Assembly: GCA_934444735.1 (NCBI GenBank)
Contig: CAKSDE010000005.1
Location: 117,422 to 181,421 of the forward strand
From: an uncultured Clostridia bacterium
GTDB taxonomy: Bacteria; Bacillota; Clostridia; UBA1381
Direction: 5' to 3'
DNA length: 64,000 bases
The notes under the pieces were generated by a model, which did no database searches, had not been told where the DNA came from, and worked only from the letters and a program-made list of their open reading frames with translations. Both the position numbers and the translations under genes were made by a program. Shown in pieces: positions 24,693 to 34,252 of the stretch. How positions within the stretch are numbered: the stretch's first letter is position 1; each line of letters opens with the position of its first letter.

Positions 24693-27600
24693 TTAGAATC
24701 CAAGCTGTGCTTTTTGTGCCAATGCATTCATTGTATCAACACCACTCCAGAAGAATGCTCTTGCTTTTACCTCTCCCGATGCAGGTGTCACTGTTGTCGA
24801 AACAGTTCTTTCAACACCGCTTGCGTCTGTTGTTGTAGAAACGCTTTGTACGTTCGTGAGCTTGCCGCTTGCATCATACAATGCAACTATCAAGGTGATC
24901 GGTTGTACCGAATATGCCGTATACTTAGCAGTTGCCGTCAATGCCTCGCCGGCTGTTACAGCGTCTTTATCAAATACCGGCATTGTGTATATTACACCGT
25001 TCTGGTGAATTGTAAATATACCTGTCAGATTAACCGTACCTGTCGCGGTAATTGTCGCTGTATGCGCACCGTCGCCGAATCCGTCATATGTTACCATACC
25101 TTTCGATGTCTTTGTATATGCAACATTTTCCGCAACCGTTTTACCGTCAACGGTAAGTGTATATGTGCCGCTCGGCTCGCCAAAGGTCAGCATGAACGAA
25201 TCGCCGTTAAAGCTGAATGTCTTATCGGCATCGGTTACAGTTTCCGCTGCTGCATAATCATAATAGTAATTCTTGCAGTCTGTGAGCGCCGCAACCTCTT
25301 CATTTGTCTTCGGCAATACGAAATACTTATCCGAATTATGCTCCAAAAGCGCATTTACATATTCGCCGTAGAGTGCCGAACCGTCTGTGTTCGGGTGAGT
25401 TCCGTCGGGCAGATATACCTTTGAATCCCAATCCGACTTGAATTTCGCGTCCGCATTATAGTATGTGAGCATCTTATCGTGTATGCTGATTGTCGGAATT
25501 CCGTAAGCCTTTGCGATTCTTTCATGCTCTGCAATCGCAAATGTGTTCGTATCAAAGTCCATTACAGTCGTGTATACGAAGATTATAACAGGTCTGTTTT
25601 CAAGGCTGTTAAGATTTCTTACCAGACTCTCCATATCCGCTGCCGCTGTCGGGCTGTTTGAATCATTTACCGCAAACTCGATAAATACAATATCCGGATT
25701 CTTCGAGATTACGTCACGTCCCAATCTCTTCCAGCCGTAGCCTGCGCCCGTTCCGCCGACCGACGAATTGATATTTGTAACATTTATATTATTCGCTCCG
25801 AAAAGCTCTGTAAGCTTACTCGACGCGTGCACTCTCCAGCCCTCCTGAGCTGTTATCGAGCCGCCGAAGTATACCACATTCAAAGAATCCTTATCTGCCA
25901 ATGCACTCGGGAGAGTGAATGACTTCGTTGTATCATACACTGTTCTGAAGGTTACTTCCTGATCCTCGTCCGCACCGAGTATTTCTTTCGGAATTGTCAG
26001 CGTATATGCCGTATCATAATCGAAATCCTCCTGCGGAATTACCAATATCTCGTTGCTGCCCTGCTGTGAGAACGCACAATTGATTGCTGTTCCGTTTTCC
26101 GACTTCAATGTGATGCCGTCTGTTGCCGTAACCTCGGTTGCAAGTGTAACCGTAAACATATTGCTCGCAATCGGGATATTTACGTTTCTGTCCAGAGCCA
26201 CACCGTCCGAAGTGATAACCTTAGCCTTGCCGAGTCCTGCGTCCCATACTCTTATATAGTCGATTGAACCCTTTGCCCATTTGCCGTCATAGTTTCTTAC
26301 CGCACGGATTGCACCGAACGTATCACTCTTATTGTTATACATAAAGTTTGTTTCCGCAGCCGACGCAATATCGCCCAGGTCATTTCTGATTGTGAACGAA
26401 TACTTATGGCTTACAAAGTTAAGCTTTACGTTTAAGGTATAATACATATCTTTTTCGATTGTATAACCTGTATCAGCCCAGCCGCCGCTTACACTCTCAT
26501 TTTTATACCAAAGTACATTATCTGTAACCTTAAGCGTTGTAATTGCAGCGCCGCTGCTGAGTGTACGCGGATCGTCCGCACTCTCGTTTACATTGAGAAC
26601 CGAGAAAATCTCATTCCATATCGGCTCGCTGCCGGTATACTTGAATCTTAACTGTACCACGATATTGTCCTTATCGGTCATATCGAGATTTTTACCCAAA
26701 TTCATTTCAAATCCGCGGTATGTTCCGCCTGTAAATGTACCGTTTGATACATCTGCTCCGCTCATCTGCGATTTGTCATATTTTCCGCCGTTATAGTTTA
26801 TGTGATACATATTTGTATAATCATCATAACCGTTAAATTCGGCTCTGAATATATATTTATCCTCCCACTTTGTTGTGAACTGCCATGCGCCTCCTGCATA
26901 CGAATCCGTATCGGGAACCACAATCTTATACTGTGTGAATGCGTCAAGGTCAGCAAAGTGCAATGTAACTGTCTTTTTATCCTCCGAAAGTGTTCTTGTA
27001 ACATTCTCGGTATCAATCTGAATTGCGTTCATATCAGCCTCGGTAATTTCGCACGGGAAATTAACTGCTGCGTCAAATGTATACGGCAATTTTGATGCGC
27101 CCGAAAGATCTTTTCCGTCATAGTTTGCCGTAACCTGCGGCAGCATATCCTTATCGAATACCTTGAAGTAATCGATCCATGTCTCGGTACCGTTCCAGTT
27201 ATGGCGCGCAAAATAGATTGTTTCGAGTGTTTTCAGGTCTGCATCGTATCTTGCATTTACATACGGACCGTCATAACGGTTTCCGTCATCATCCCATACA
27301 GATGCTGCAAACTGATTTGTTTTAAAGTTCAGAGTTGCTCTGTAGGTATAGAACTTATCGTTATATATCGGGAAATCCGTCACAACATTATCATTGTTAT
27401 CATCTCCGCCGTATGCAAAGCAGGAAACGCCGTCGGCATTTTTCCTTGTCTTTAACGTACAAAGTCCGTTATTCCACTGCATGAAGCGGCTGTCGCCAAT
27501 AATCGTATTGTTTGCGCCGCTTTCGCTCTCTGCATAGTGCGCCTTTACTCTTGCCTCAATAACAATATTTTCTCTGTCCTCCAGCTCAAGCGCAGGGCTG

Positions 27601-29075
27601 AACTTATAGCTGTATCTGTTATATCCCGTCGAAGTCCCTGCACTTTGAGTAGTTCCTACCAAACAACCATCCTTTATTCTTGCAGACATTTCTCCCGATA
27701 CATCACTTGTATCTTTAATATACCAGCCCGAGAAATCATCTTCATCTCCGTTAAACTGATAGTCTACAAAATACGGACTGTTTTCGTCCTTTGCCGTTGT
27801 AAAGCTAAAGCTCGTCGCCGAGTTCATGCCAATTTCTTCAACAGCCAATGTATATTTTGTGCTTGCAGCCAATGTATCAAAGGTTACGGTAACTGTTTTT
27901 CCGTCCTCCGAAAGTGCCTTTGAGATTACAGCGCCATTATTAATCGTGATTTTATTCAGATCGTCCGCGCCGATCGCGTAATCAAAGGTAATCTCTGCGC
28001 TTGTTCCTGCCGTTACGTTTTTCTGACCGTTTAAATCAGCGCCATTATAGGTTGCGTTCGGAGTCGGCAAAAGCGACATATCAACAAGCTTTGAATAATC
28101 GATGTAGGTTGTCATACCGCCTGCAAGCTGTCTTGTAAATGTGATATAATAAATATCTCCCAGCGCCAGACCATACGACGTATCGGTCCAGTCACCGTAA
28201 AATTCATGCTTTTCACCGTTCAAAAAAGCGTCGTCGCTTACAAAGTCAAGCTTCATCTTCTTTGTAACGTTATTTACATACATACGTACGGTGTACCACT
28301 CGTTATTTTTAAATCTTTCGGTTGTAATAACCGCTGCATCATTCTGTGTTCCGCCGTAAGAAATATATCCGTTTGTATAACGCAGATTTGCCATGTAGTT
28401 TGTGTTTTTTCCGTTAAGTCTTAAAAGCGCATTGTCGTTATAGTTGATATATCCGTTTTCGTCCAAGGCATCTGCGGGATAGTCCCACTTAATTTTGGTT
28501 TCCCACATAATGTTTTCTTTTCCCGCAATATCGAAAAGCTTAACCGGCGATACTGTCGCATATGTTGTTTTTTCATCAACAACAGGCTCTTCGGTTGTTG
28601 TTTCTCCGTCCTTTTCGATGCTTACCTCTGTTGTTGTTTTGGTTGTTGTTTTAAGGTTAAAGCTCGAAACCTTTGTAGTCTCGGTTGTAACGGTCGTTGT
28701 CTTTTTCGAGCCGTCCTCCAAATTCTCTACGGTAACTACAGGATCTCCCGTTTCGGTTGTTGTTGACGTCTCGTTTGTCATACGTCCGTCAACGGTGAAC
28801 TTTCCGTAACCCATACCGTACGTTCCGTTAGGTCTCATTGTAAGAACACCGTCAACCAGATTTCCGTTTTTGGTATAGAACTCGTGGTTGTTCATCGTGA
28901 CGTTGTTTGGGCCTTCATGAGCCCAATAGGTGGTATCGTCTGTACCGTCAAAATTTGCCTCCCAAATAATCGGGTTTTGAGCGTCCTGTGCCAATGCCGC
29001 ACCTGTCGGCATCGCGCTGAGGAGCATACTTGCGCCGAGCAGTGTGCTCAGCAATTTTTCTCTCATTTTTGCCAT
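24693..29075 (-). CDS. Giant secreted multidomain SGNH esterase
   Basis: A 1460-residue secreted protein. It has a signal peptide (1-29), three LamG/concanavalin-like sandwich domains (about 30-340, 435-640 and 735-960) separated by Big_5-type Ig-like domains (about 345-430, 650-730 and 970-1050), an SGNH hydrolase (about 1055-1270) and a C-terminal beta module (about 1370-1460). SGNH catalytic blocks are VVYFGGSIT (Ser near 1070), EFAVNDSN (near 1131) and DGTHPNTDG (Asp/His near 1225). Such enzymes deacetylate xylan or rhamnogalacturonan. The substrate here is inferred from the locus. Residues about 100-180 are a Thr/Glu-rich stretch inserted into the first sandwich. There is no SLH or LPXTG; the C-terminal module may hold it to the surface. 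It is last in the polysaccharide locus. Confidence 0.85.
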   Translation of the reverse strand: MAKMREKLLSTLLGASMLLSAMPTGAALAQDAQNPIIWEANFDGTDDTTYWAHEGPNNVTMNNHEFYTKNGNLVDGVLTMRPNGTYGMGYGKFTVDGRMTNETSTTTETGDPVVTVENLEDGSKKTTTVTTETTKVSSFNLKTTTKTTTEVSIEKDGETTTEEPVVDEKTTYATVSPVKLFDIAGKENIMWETKIKWDYPADALDENGYINYNDNALLRLNGKNTNYMANLRYTNGYISYGGTQNDAAVITTERFKNNEWYTVRMYVNNVTKKMKLDFVSDDAFLNGEKHEFYGDWTDTSYGLALGDIYYITFTRQLAGGMTTYIDYSKLVDMSLLPTPNATYNGADLNGQKNVTAGTSAEITFDYAIGADDLNKITINNGAVISKALSEDGKTVTVTFDTLAASTKYTLAVEEIGMNSATSFSFTTAKDENSPYFVDYQFNGDEDDFSGWYIKDTSDVSGEMSARIKDGCLVGTTQSAGTSTGYNRYSYKFSPALELEDRENIVIEARVKAHYAESESGANNTIIGDSRFMQWNNGLCTLKTRKNADGVSCFAYGGDDNNDNVVTDFPIYNDKFYTYRATLNFKTNQFAASVWDDDGNRYDGPYVNARYDADLKTLETIYFARHNWNGTETWIDYFKVFDKDMLPQVTANYDGKDLSGASKLPYTFDAAVNFPCEITEADMNAIQIDTENVTRTLSEDKKTVTLHFADLDAFTQYKIVVPDTDSYAGGAWQFTTKWEDKYIFRAEFNGYDDYTNMYHINYNGGKYDKSQMSGADVSNGTFTGGTYRGFEMNLGKNLDMTDKDNIVVQLRFKYTGSEPIWNEIFSVLNVNESADDPRTLSSGAAITTLKVTDNVLWYKNESVSGGWADTGYTIEKDMYYTLNVKLNFVSHKYSFTIRNDLGDIASAAETNFMYNNKSDTFGAIRAVRNYDGKWAKGSIDYIRVWDAGLGKAKVITSDGVALDRNVNIPIASNMFTVTLATEVTATDGITLKSENGTAINCAFSQQGSNEILVIPQEDFDYDTAYTLTIPKEILGADEDQEVTFRTVYDTTKSFTLPSALADKDSLNVVYFGGSITAQEGWRVHASSKLTELFGANNINVTNINSSVGGTGAGYGWKRLGRDVISKNPDIVFIEFAVNDSNSPTAAADMESLVRNLNSLENRPVIIFVYTTVMDFDTNTFAIAEHERIAKAYGIPTISIHDKMLTYYNADAKFKSDWDSKVYLPDGTHPNTDGSALYGEYVNALLEHNSDKYFVLPKTNEEVAALTDCKNYYYDYAAAETVTDADKTFSFNGDSFMLTFGEPSGTYTLTVDGKTVAENVAYTKTSKGMVTYDGFGDGAHTATITATGTVNLTGIFTIHQNGVIYTMPVFDKDAVTAGEALTATAKYTAYSVQPITLIVALYDASGKLTNVQSVSTTTDASGVERTVSTTVTPASGEVKARAFFWSGVDTMNALAQKAQLGF

Positions 29076-29134
29076 GTTTTTTCCTCCTTAAATTTTTTTG
29101 TTTTTTTATATTAACCGCCCTACAGGCAGGCTAA

Positions 29135-31411
29135 TTACATCTTTCTGTACTTATCGGCGTAAATTCCGCTTGTACTCTTTATATTTTCATATTCCGCCCT
29201 TGTTGCATCGGTAAATTCTTCCGCATTACCCGTTATAGTTATATCATCGTCGGTTGTTCCGGCAAAGGTATAGCAGCCCTCTATTGCAATATCGATAAAT
29301 GTGTTATCGCAGACCGAGGTTTCCACCGCCTCCGGATTTGTCCTTGTATTTACATATTTTAAGACATTTCCGAAGCTTTGCTGCCATATGCTTTCTTTCC
29401 AGGGAAATCCCGGGTAATTTACGCTATCTCTTTCGCTCCCCTCAAGGTTTGCCATAAATACATTCGCATACGGGCTGTATCTTCCGGCGATTTCGTCCCA
29501 TGCGTTTACCTTGGTGCCGTCGGAAAGCGTGATGTATAATCCTTTTCCGCGCACTCTTGCGCCGTAGTTTGTGCCCTTTACGATATTTCCGTTAAAGGTG
29601 TTGCATACGCCGCCGTGAACAAAGACTCCGCCGGAGGTGATATTTTCGATTACATTGTGCTCCGCTGTCTGACCGCTCAGAAAATCGTCCCAGTATATCG
29701 CGCCGAGTCCGCTGTTGGAGTCGTGGATATAATTTTCGCGCATAACATTCCCCAAATTGGACAGATCGTTTCCGGTGTAGATTATCCCTGCGTCACCCGA
29801 ATTATCGGTTAAGCACTCGTAAATATCGTTATGCTCGATTATCAGATTATTTCCTCTGTAGCTCATCGCTAAGTGCGGTGTTTTTGTGATTGTGTTGTAC
29901 GACGCGACCGTTCCGCACCCGGCAACGGTAAGCGCCGCCGCGTTTGTGCGCCGGAACTGTCCTGTCCGCTCAAAATAGCAGTTTGTCACAAGACTTTCTG
30001 ACGATGTGAGCGTGTTTCTGTCGCCGCCCGTCATATAAATTCCTCTTGCGCCGATATTCACAAAATCGCAGGCGGACACAAGGTTGTTGTTTCCGTCAAC
30101 ATAAACCGCACTTACCGCATTATTTTTGAAATTGCAGCCTAAAAGCTTAACCTTGTCCGCCGCAGCATTTATAAAATACCCTCTCGAATTTTCAAATGTG
30201 ATATTTTCAATCGCGACATTGCCGCACGAAATATTGATCATATCCGTTTTGTCGGTATTTATGCGGATTTCGGTGTTGTCAAACGTTCCGTCCGAAACGT
30301 CCGCCTCTCTCGGGTAATAGTACAAAACATTACCCTTTATTATATATTCACCCTCAATATCCAGCTCGCTCGGCATATTGTATACGCACCATTTTTTCCC
30401 CGTTCTGTCATCATCTGTGTATGAACCGGCATTGTATGGGCTTATGGTTATTCTGCCGTTTGCGACCGAGGCGATTTTGTTGCTCGAAAAATCCCAGTCA
30501 TAGAAAAAGAATCCGCTTATCCATGCCTCGTTGTAGTTTTTCCAGTCCTTTATGTCGTCTGCGTCCACCGCAAGGATTTTGTTGGTATAATCGAGCCATA
30601 CCGGAGTTGCCGTCGCGGAATATCCGTCGTTCGGGTATTTTGCAATCTGCTCGGTTTCGCCGTTATAGTAGAGCGCGGTGTTTCTCGGGTTATCCGTGTC
30701 CTTTTTGATGCCGTAATCGGAAAGGTTTATGCTGTAGAGCTTTCCTTTGACGTTTTCGGGGAACATCGAGAGAATTCCGGTATCGGTGACCTTTTTAAAA
30801 TCAGCTCCCGTAACCGAAACGCCTCCGGTAAATATCACATCCGTCCCATCGGATTTTACCGTAAGCGAGGACAGGCTGCCGATTTCCGCGACATTTACGG
30901 TATTTCTTATTTCATACTCGCCGCCGCGCATAACGATTGATATATCGCCCTCTTTTTCCTTTGCGGCGTCTATTGCCGCCGAAAGGGTTTTGAGCGGTTT
31001 TTTAAAACTGCCCTCTGCCGAATCGCTGCCGTTTTCGGCAACATAAATCTCGTTATCCTTCGGCGGATTTACCACGCTTATATGCAGTGCCGCACCGCGC
31101 TCAACCGCCCTTGACGAATTGAACTTAAACGGTACGCTCCTGCCGCGCGCGATTTTTCGTATTGTATCGGCGGAGGCAAGGACATTTCTGTCCCCGTCCT
31201 CCAAAGTCACCTCAATTGCTACCTCCATATCGGTACCCGAGCTGTTTTTTACCGAAAATTCGCTTTGCAGTCCGTTTGTGTACTGCGTTTTTTGCACCGT
31301 AACATCTATACCGTCTATCGCCGATATGCTGTATTCCTCCTGTGCGCTTGCCGCCATTGGTATATTTATAAGCGACAGGCACATCAATATTGCGCTTATT
31401 TTCTTACGCAT
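29135..31411 (-). CDS. Secreted right-handed beta-helix protein (GH141-like)
   Basis: A 758-residue secreted protein. The start is the ATG at 31411, with AAGGAAG upstream and a signal peptide to about residue 22 (AASA). A beta-sandwich follows to about 115, then a parallel beta-helix entered by VAENGSDSAEGSFKKPLKTL and MRGGEYEIRNTV. The order 'RGG.Y', 'FTGGVSVTG', 'YYNGETEQIAKYPN' and many N-x-I-x-x-N coils is what GH141 (alpha-fucosidase/xylanase) and related pectin-active helices show. It is a paralogue of the protein at 36,227-39,673, which shares the HGG, 'SGD/AADAG' and GNDNIIEYN-type coils. It has no anchor of its own. It is co-oriented with the SLH and ABC genes of the locus. Confidence 0.75.
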   Translation of the reverse strand: MRKKISAILMCLSLINIPMAASAQEEYSISAIDGIDVTVQKTQYTNGLQSEFSVKNSSGTDMEVAIEVTLEDGDRNVLASADTIRKIARGRSVPFKFNSSRAVERGAALHISVVNPPKDNEIYVAENGSDSAEGSFKKPLKTLSAAIDAAKEKEGDISIVMRGGEYEIRNTVNVAEIGSLSSLTVKSDGTDVIFTGGVSVTGADFKKVTDTGILSMFPENVKGKLYSINLSDYGIKKDTDNPRNTALYYNGETEQIAKYPNDGYSATATPVWLDYTNKILAVDADDIKDWKNYNEAWISGFFFYDWDFSSNKIASVANGRITISPYNAGSYTDDDRTGKKWCVYNMPSELDIEGEYIIKGNVLYYYPREADVSDGTFDNTEIRINTDKTDMINISCGNVAIENITFENSRGYFINAAADKVKLLGCNFKNNAVSAVYVDGNNNLVSACDFVNIGARGIYMTGGDRNTLTSSESLVTNCYFERTGQFRRTNAAALTVAGCGTVASYNTITKTPHLAMSYRGNNLIIEHNDIYECLTDNSGDAGIIYTGNDLSNLGNVMRENYIHDSNSGLGAIYWDDFLSGQTAEHNVIENITSGGVFVHGGVCNTFNGNIVKGTNYGARVRGKGLYITLSDGTKVNAWDEIAGRYSPYANVFMANLEGSERDSVNYPGFPWKESIWQQSFGNVLKYVNTRTNPEAVETSVCDNTFIDIAIEGCYTFAGTTDDDITITGNAEEFTDATRAEYENIKSTSGIYADKYRKM

Positions 31412-31442
31412 TACTTCACTTCCTTTATATATTCCTGAGTTG

Positions 31443-31514
31443 CCGCAAAATGATTTCATTTTGTCGCAGTCTCTTATTGGGGCTTTATGCGATCTGTGCA
31501 TTTTTATAAAGCCC
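31443..31514 (-). other. Two intercistronic hairpins
   Basis: A stem on gcaaaatga / tcattttgt (31,443-31,467) and a second on gggctttat / ataaagccc (31,479-31,514) lie between the SLH gene and the beta-helix gene. Neither has a T-run on the minus strand, so they look like mRNA processing or stability structures rather than terminators. Confidence 0.45.
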
Positions 31515-31519
31515 GCGCT

Positions 31520-34237
31520 TTAGCGTTTGTCTATTACTATCATTGTCCATATCGTGTTTGTCGCGGCATAGAAGAATACATTGTCGCCGTTTTGCACATC
31601 GTCCCAGGTGATTGTCTCGGTCTTAACCTTGTTGCCCCTTACAGTCATTCTGTAAATCTTTGCGCCTGTATTCATCTTCTGCAATCTGCCCGAGGTTTCG
31701 TCCACGCCTGTATATTCAAAGAAGTAGTTTGAGAGCTTTTTCGTAATGTGTACATACTGCGAGCGTTTTTCTGCATGCACTGCACTGCCGTTTTTACCGT
31801 GAACTTCACCTTTTGCACTGCTTACACCGAACTGATCCGCTTTTTCGATGTCAAACACACGGTCGAGGTTTGAAAGCTTACCGTTTCCGTCAAGCTCGAA
31901 GTAGATAATATCGCCCGCGTGCAGCTTTTGGAATATTTCTTTTACCCCGTCAGCCGCATTTTCGTTCCATTCAATCGAAATCGACTTTCCGCTCTGCTCA
32001 ACTATCAATGCTTTAACCGGTAAATCGTCCGCATCAAGCACAGTCGTTGCCGATTTTACTATAGCAGGGCGTAAGTTCTTGGCAATTTGCGGCAATTCCG
32101 CAGAGCCTGCACGTTTCCATATAACCGCACCGATTGTGTGCGTGTCCTCGTCCTCGTTGTAAAGCTCATGCGCATAGTTGTATGTAGGCTGTGGCGCCCA
32201 CTGCGGCTGTGATATGTACGAGCTTTCCAAGTCCTGCTCGTTTATGTTGAAAAATATGGTGTTCGTGTCCTGATACCACATATTCAACCAGCTGTTTGCA
32301 TAATACACATATCCGTGGTTTGACGGAACAACATAAACCTTATTTTCCTTATCGATAAAGCCTGTCGAACCGATCGGTTTGCCGGTATATTCGCTTGCCG
32401 GAACCTTGTCAGGATTCATGGCATAGAATCTTCCTGCCCAAGTAAGTTTTCCGTCTTTGGTCACACTGCAAAGCTCGGATATATCGCCATTTTCGTCCAG
32501 CTTATACATCAAAAGCTGCGGTTCAAATTCTCTTTCGCGTTTGCCATTGAATCTCAATGCGTCCAGAACCTCATCTGCATCCTTTTTAGCACCGTTAAAT
32601 CTCAAAGTTTCCTTTAAGTTAAATCTTTCAAATTTGTTTTCTGCCGTAAGTACCTTTATTGCCGCAATCATCGGGCTTTCGTCCTCATCAAAATATCCTG
32701 CTATCATATAGCCGTAAGCAAAATCGTCCGATCCCGCCTCTTTTTCAAATGCGTAAACGTTTAACATATCGTCAATTCTGAAGAGTCCCGAATCATTCAT
32801 CTTAATATTATACTTTTCCGCCCCCGGCGCCATATCGTATTCCACGCCGTCAATCACGATTTTATCGACCGTTCCGTCATCTTTTTTCGAGATTGTCGAT
32901 ACTTTTCCCGAAACGGTTTTATCAAATGCATAGGTTATGCTGTGATCGCCGTTCGTACCGATAAGTACAACCATGTTCTTTGCCAGTCCCTGCGCCGTAT
33001 TTCTTTCACCGTTTATATAAACAACGTAATCCTTGTACTCATCTTTGTAAGAATAGGTTTTTGAAGAATCCTTTTGGTCGTATATTTTGATTTCCTCATC
33101 GTTAGTCGCCGCATAATCCAAAACAATGATTTTATCGGCTTTAAATACGCTTATCACTTCAAAATCACCGTCGGCGTCGTTATCAATCAAGGTAACGTTT
33201 CCGATTTCCGGGATAAGGTCATCTTTTTTATATTGCGCCTTTGCGATGCCGTTATATATAACGCTCGTGTCCGATGTGATCTTCACATTTTTAACTCTGC
33301 CCGCTTCATTTTCATAAACGAACTTGTATGCGGTAAAGTCTGCCGACTCGGACAAAACATTTTTAGCGTCAACAACAACCGTTGTGTTCTTGCTGCTCGG
33401 CGTAACGTATTTCACTTCGCCGAAATCCTCGTCCTCGTCGTAGTACACATATGCCTCAACCGCATATCCGAGATACTCTGCCGCATCGCTCTCGCCGACC
33501 GCGACAACCTCGCCGTTTAACTTTGCGTAATCGTTTCCCGAGGTCTTGTCGCTCTCGTCCTCAAGTCCCGTAACGCCCGTTGCGGTCACAATTGCCTTAG
33601 CTTTTATAGTTCTGTGGAATTTCCATAAAGCGTCCTTATCCTCCGACTCGTTATATGTAACATCGCCGTCTTTGATGCTTATCTCGAACACCTTACATTC
33701 GTAAGCGTTATCGATAATCTTCAAAAGCGTGTCGTAGGTAAGCTCGCCGTCTCCCGTTTTTACACCGTCCAAAAGTCCGATTGAACTTGCCGTTGAAAGA
33801 TACCCTGCCGGATAGCCTCCGTTTTGCGTTGCCGGCAGCTCATACCCCAAAGTATTTACAAACACCTTTACGGCATCATTTACCGTAATCAGGCTGTCCG
33901 GCTTGAAATTACCGTCTGGGTATCCGACTGTATAGCCGAGATTGGCGCTGATATTTATTTCGTTAAAATACGGATAATCTTTATCAACGTCGTAAAAACT
34001 GTCACTTTGCGCCTCATAGCTTTCGACGCCGGCAAAGCCGAGGATAATTTTTGAAAATTTCGCACGGCTTATCGTATCCGCACTTTTTATGTCCCTATCA
34101 AATTCTATTCCGAGAGCCTCGGCTTTTTTCATACGTGCCTCAAAATCGGGATTCACATTTTCATCTGCCGCAAAAGCCGAAATACCTGCGCAGGAAATCG
34201 CCGCCGCGGAAAATAGAGCAATTAATCTTTTAATCAT
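31520..34237 (-). CDS. SLH-domain S-layer-like surface protein
   Basis: A 905-residue secreted protein. It has a signal peptide (1-23), then SLH repeats near the N-terminus (about 50-185: ISRAKFSKIILGFAG, VGYPDGNFKPDSLITVNDA, YLSTASSIGLLDGV) and about 700 residues of beta-rich sequence with no family I recognise. SLH repeats bind pyruvylated cell-wall polymers, so the protein is likely displayed on the wall. In this organisation the large C-terminal region may form part of an S-layer or a docking surface. It sits between the two beta-helix enzymes. AGGGGG lies just upstream of the ATG at 34237, and the gap to the preceding gene is 15 bp. Confidence 0.8.
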   Translation of the reverse strand: MIKRLIALFSAAAISCAGISAFAADENVNPDFEARMKKAEALGIEFDRDIKSADTISRAKFSKIILGFAGVESYEAQSDSFYDVDKDYPYFNEINISANLGYTVGYPDGNFKPDSLITVNDAVKVFVNTLGYELPATQNGGYPAGYLSTASSIGLLDGVKTGDGELTYDTLLKIIDNAYECKVFEISIKDGDVTYNESEDKDALWKFHRTIKAKAIVTATGVTGLEDESDKTSGNDYAKLNGEVVAVGESDAAEYLGYAVEAYVYYDEDEDFGEVKYVTPSSKNTTVVVDAKNVLSESADFTAYKFVYENEAGRVKNVKITSDTSVIYNGIAKAQYKKDDLIPEIGNVTLIDNDADGDFEVISVFKADKIIVLDYAATNDEEIKIYDQKDSSKTYSYKDEYKDYVVYINGERNTAQGLAKNMVVLIGTNGDHSITYAFDKTVSGKVSTISKKDDGTVDKIVIDGVEYDMAPGAEKYNIKMNDSGLFRIDDMLNVYAFEKEAGSDDFAYGYMIAGYFDEDESPMIAAIKVLTAENKFERFNLKETLRFNGAKKDADEVLDALRFNGKREREFEPQLLMYKLDENGDISELCSVTKDGKLTWAGRFYAMNPDKVPASEYTGKPIGSTGFIDKENKVYVVPSNHGYVYYANSWLNMWYQDTNTIFFNINEQDLESSYISQPQWAPQPTYNYAHELYNEDEDTHTIGAVIWKRAGSAELPQIAKNLRPAIVKSATTVLDADDLPVKALIVEQSGKSISIEWNENAADGVKEIFQKLHAGDIIYFELDGNGKLSNLDRVFDIEKADQFGVSSAKGEVHGKNGSAVHAEKRSQYVHITKKLSNYFFEYTGVDETSGRLQKMNTGAKIYRMTVRGNKVKTETITWDDVQNGDNVFFYAATNTIWTMIVIDKR

Positions 34238-34252
34238 TATTTTATGTCCCCC

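Noticed and set aside
24714..25424. A 236-codon Cys-rich plus-strand frame
   Set aside because: It is antisense to the well-supported esterase gene. The high Cys/Arg content is a frame artefact of its Thr/Ala-rich coding.
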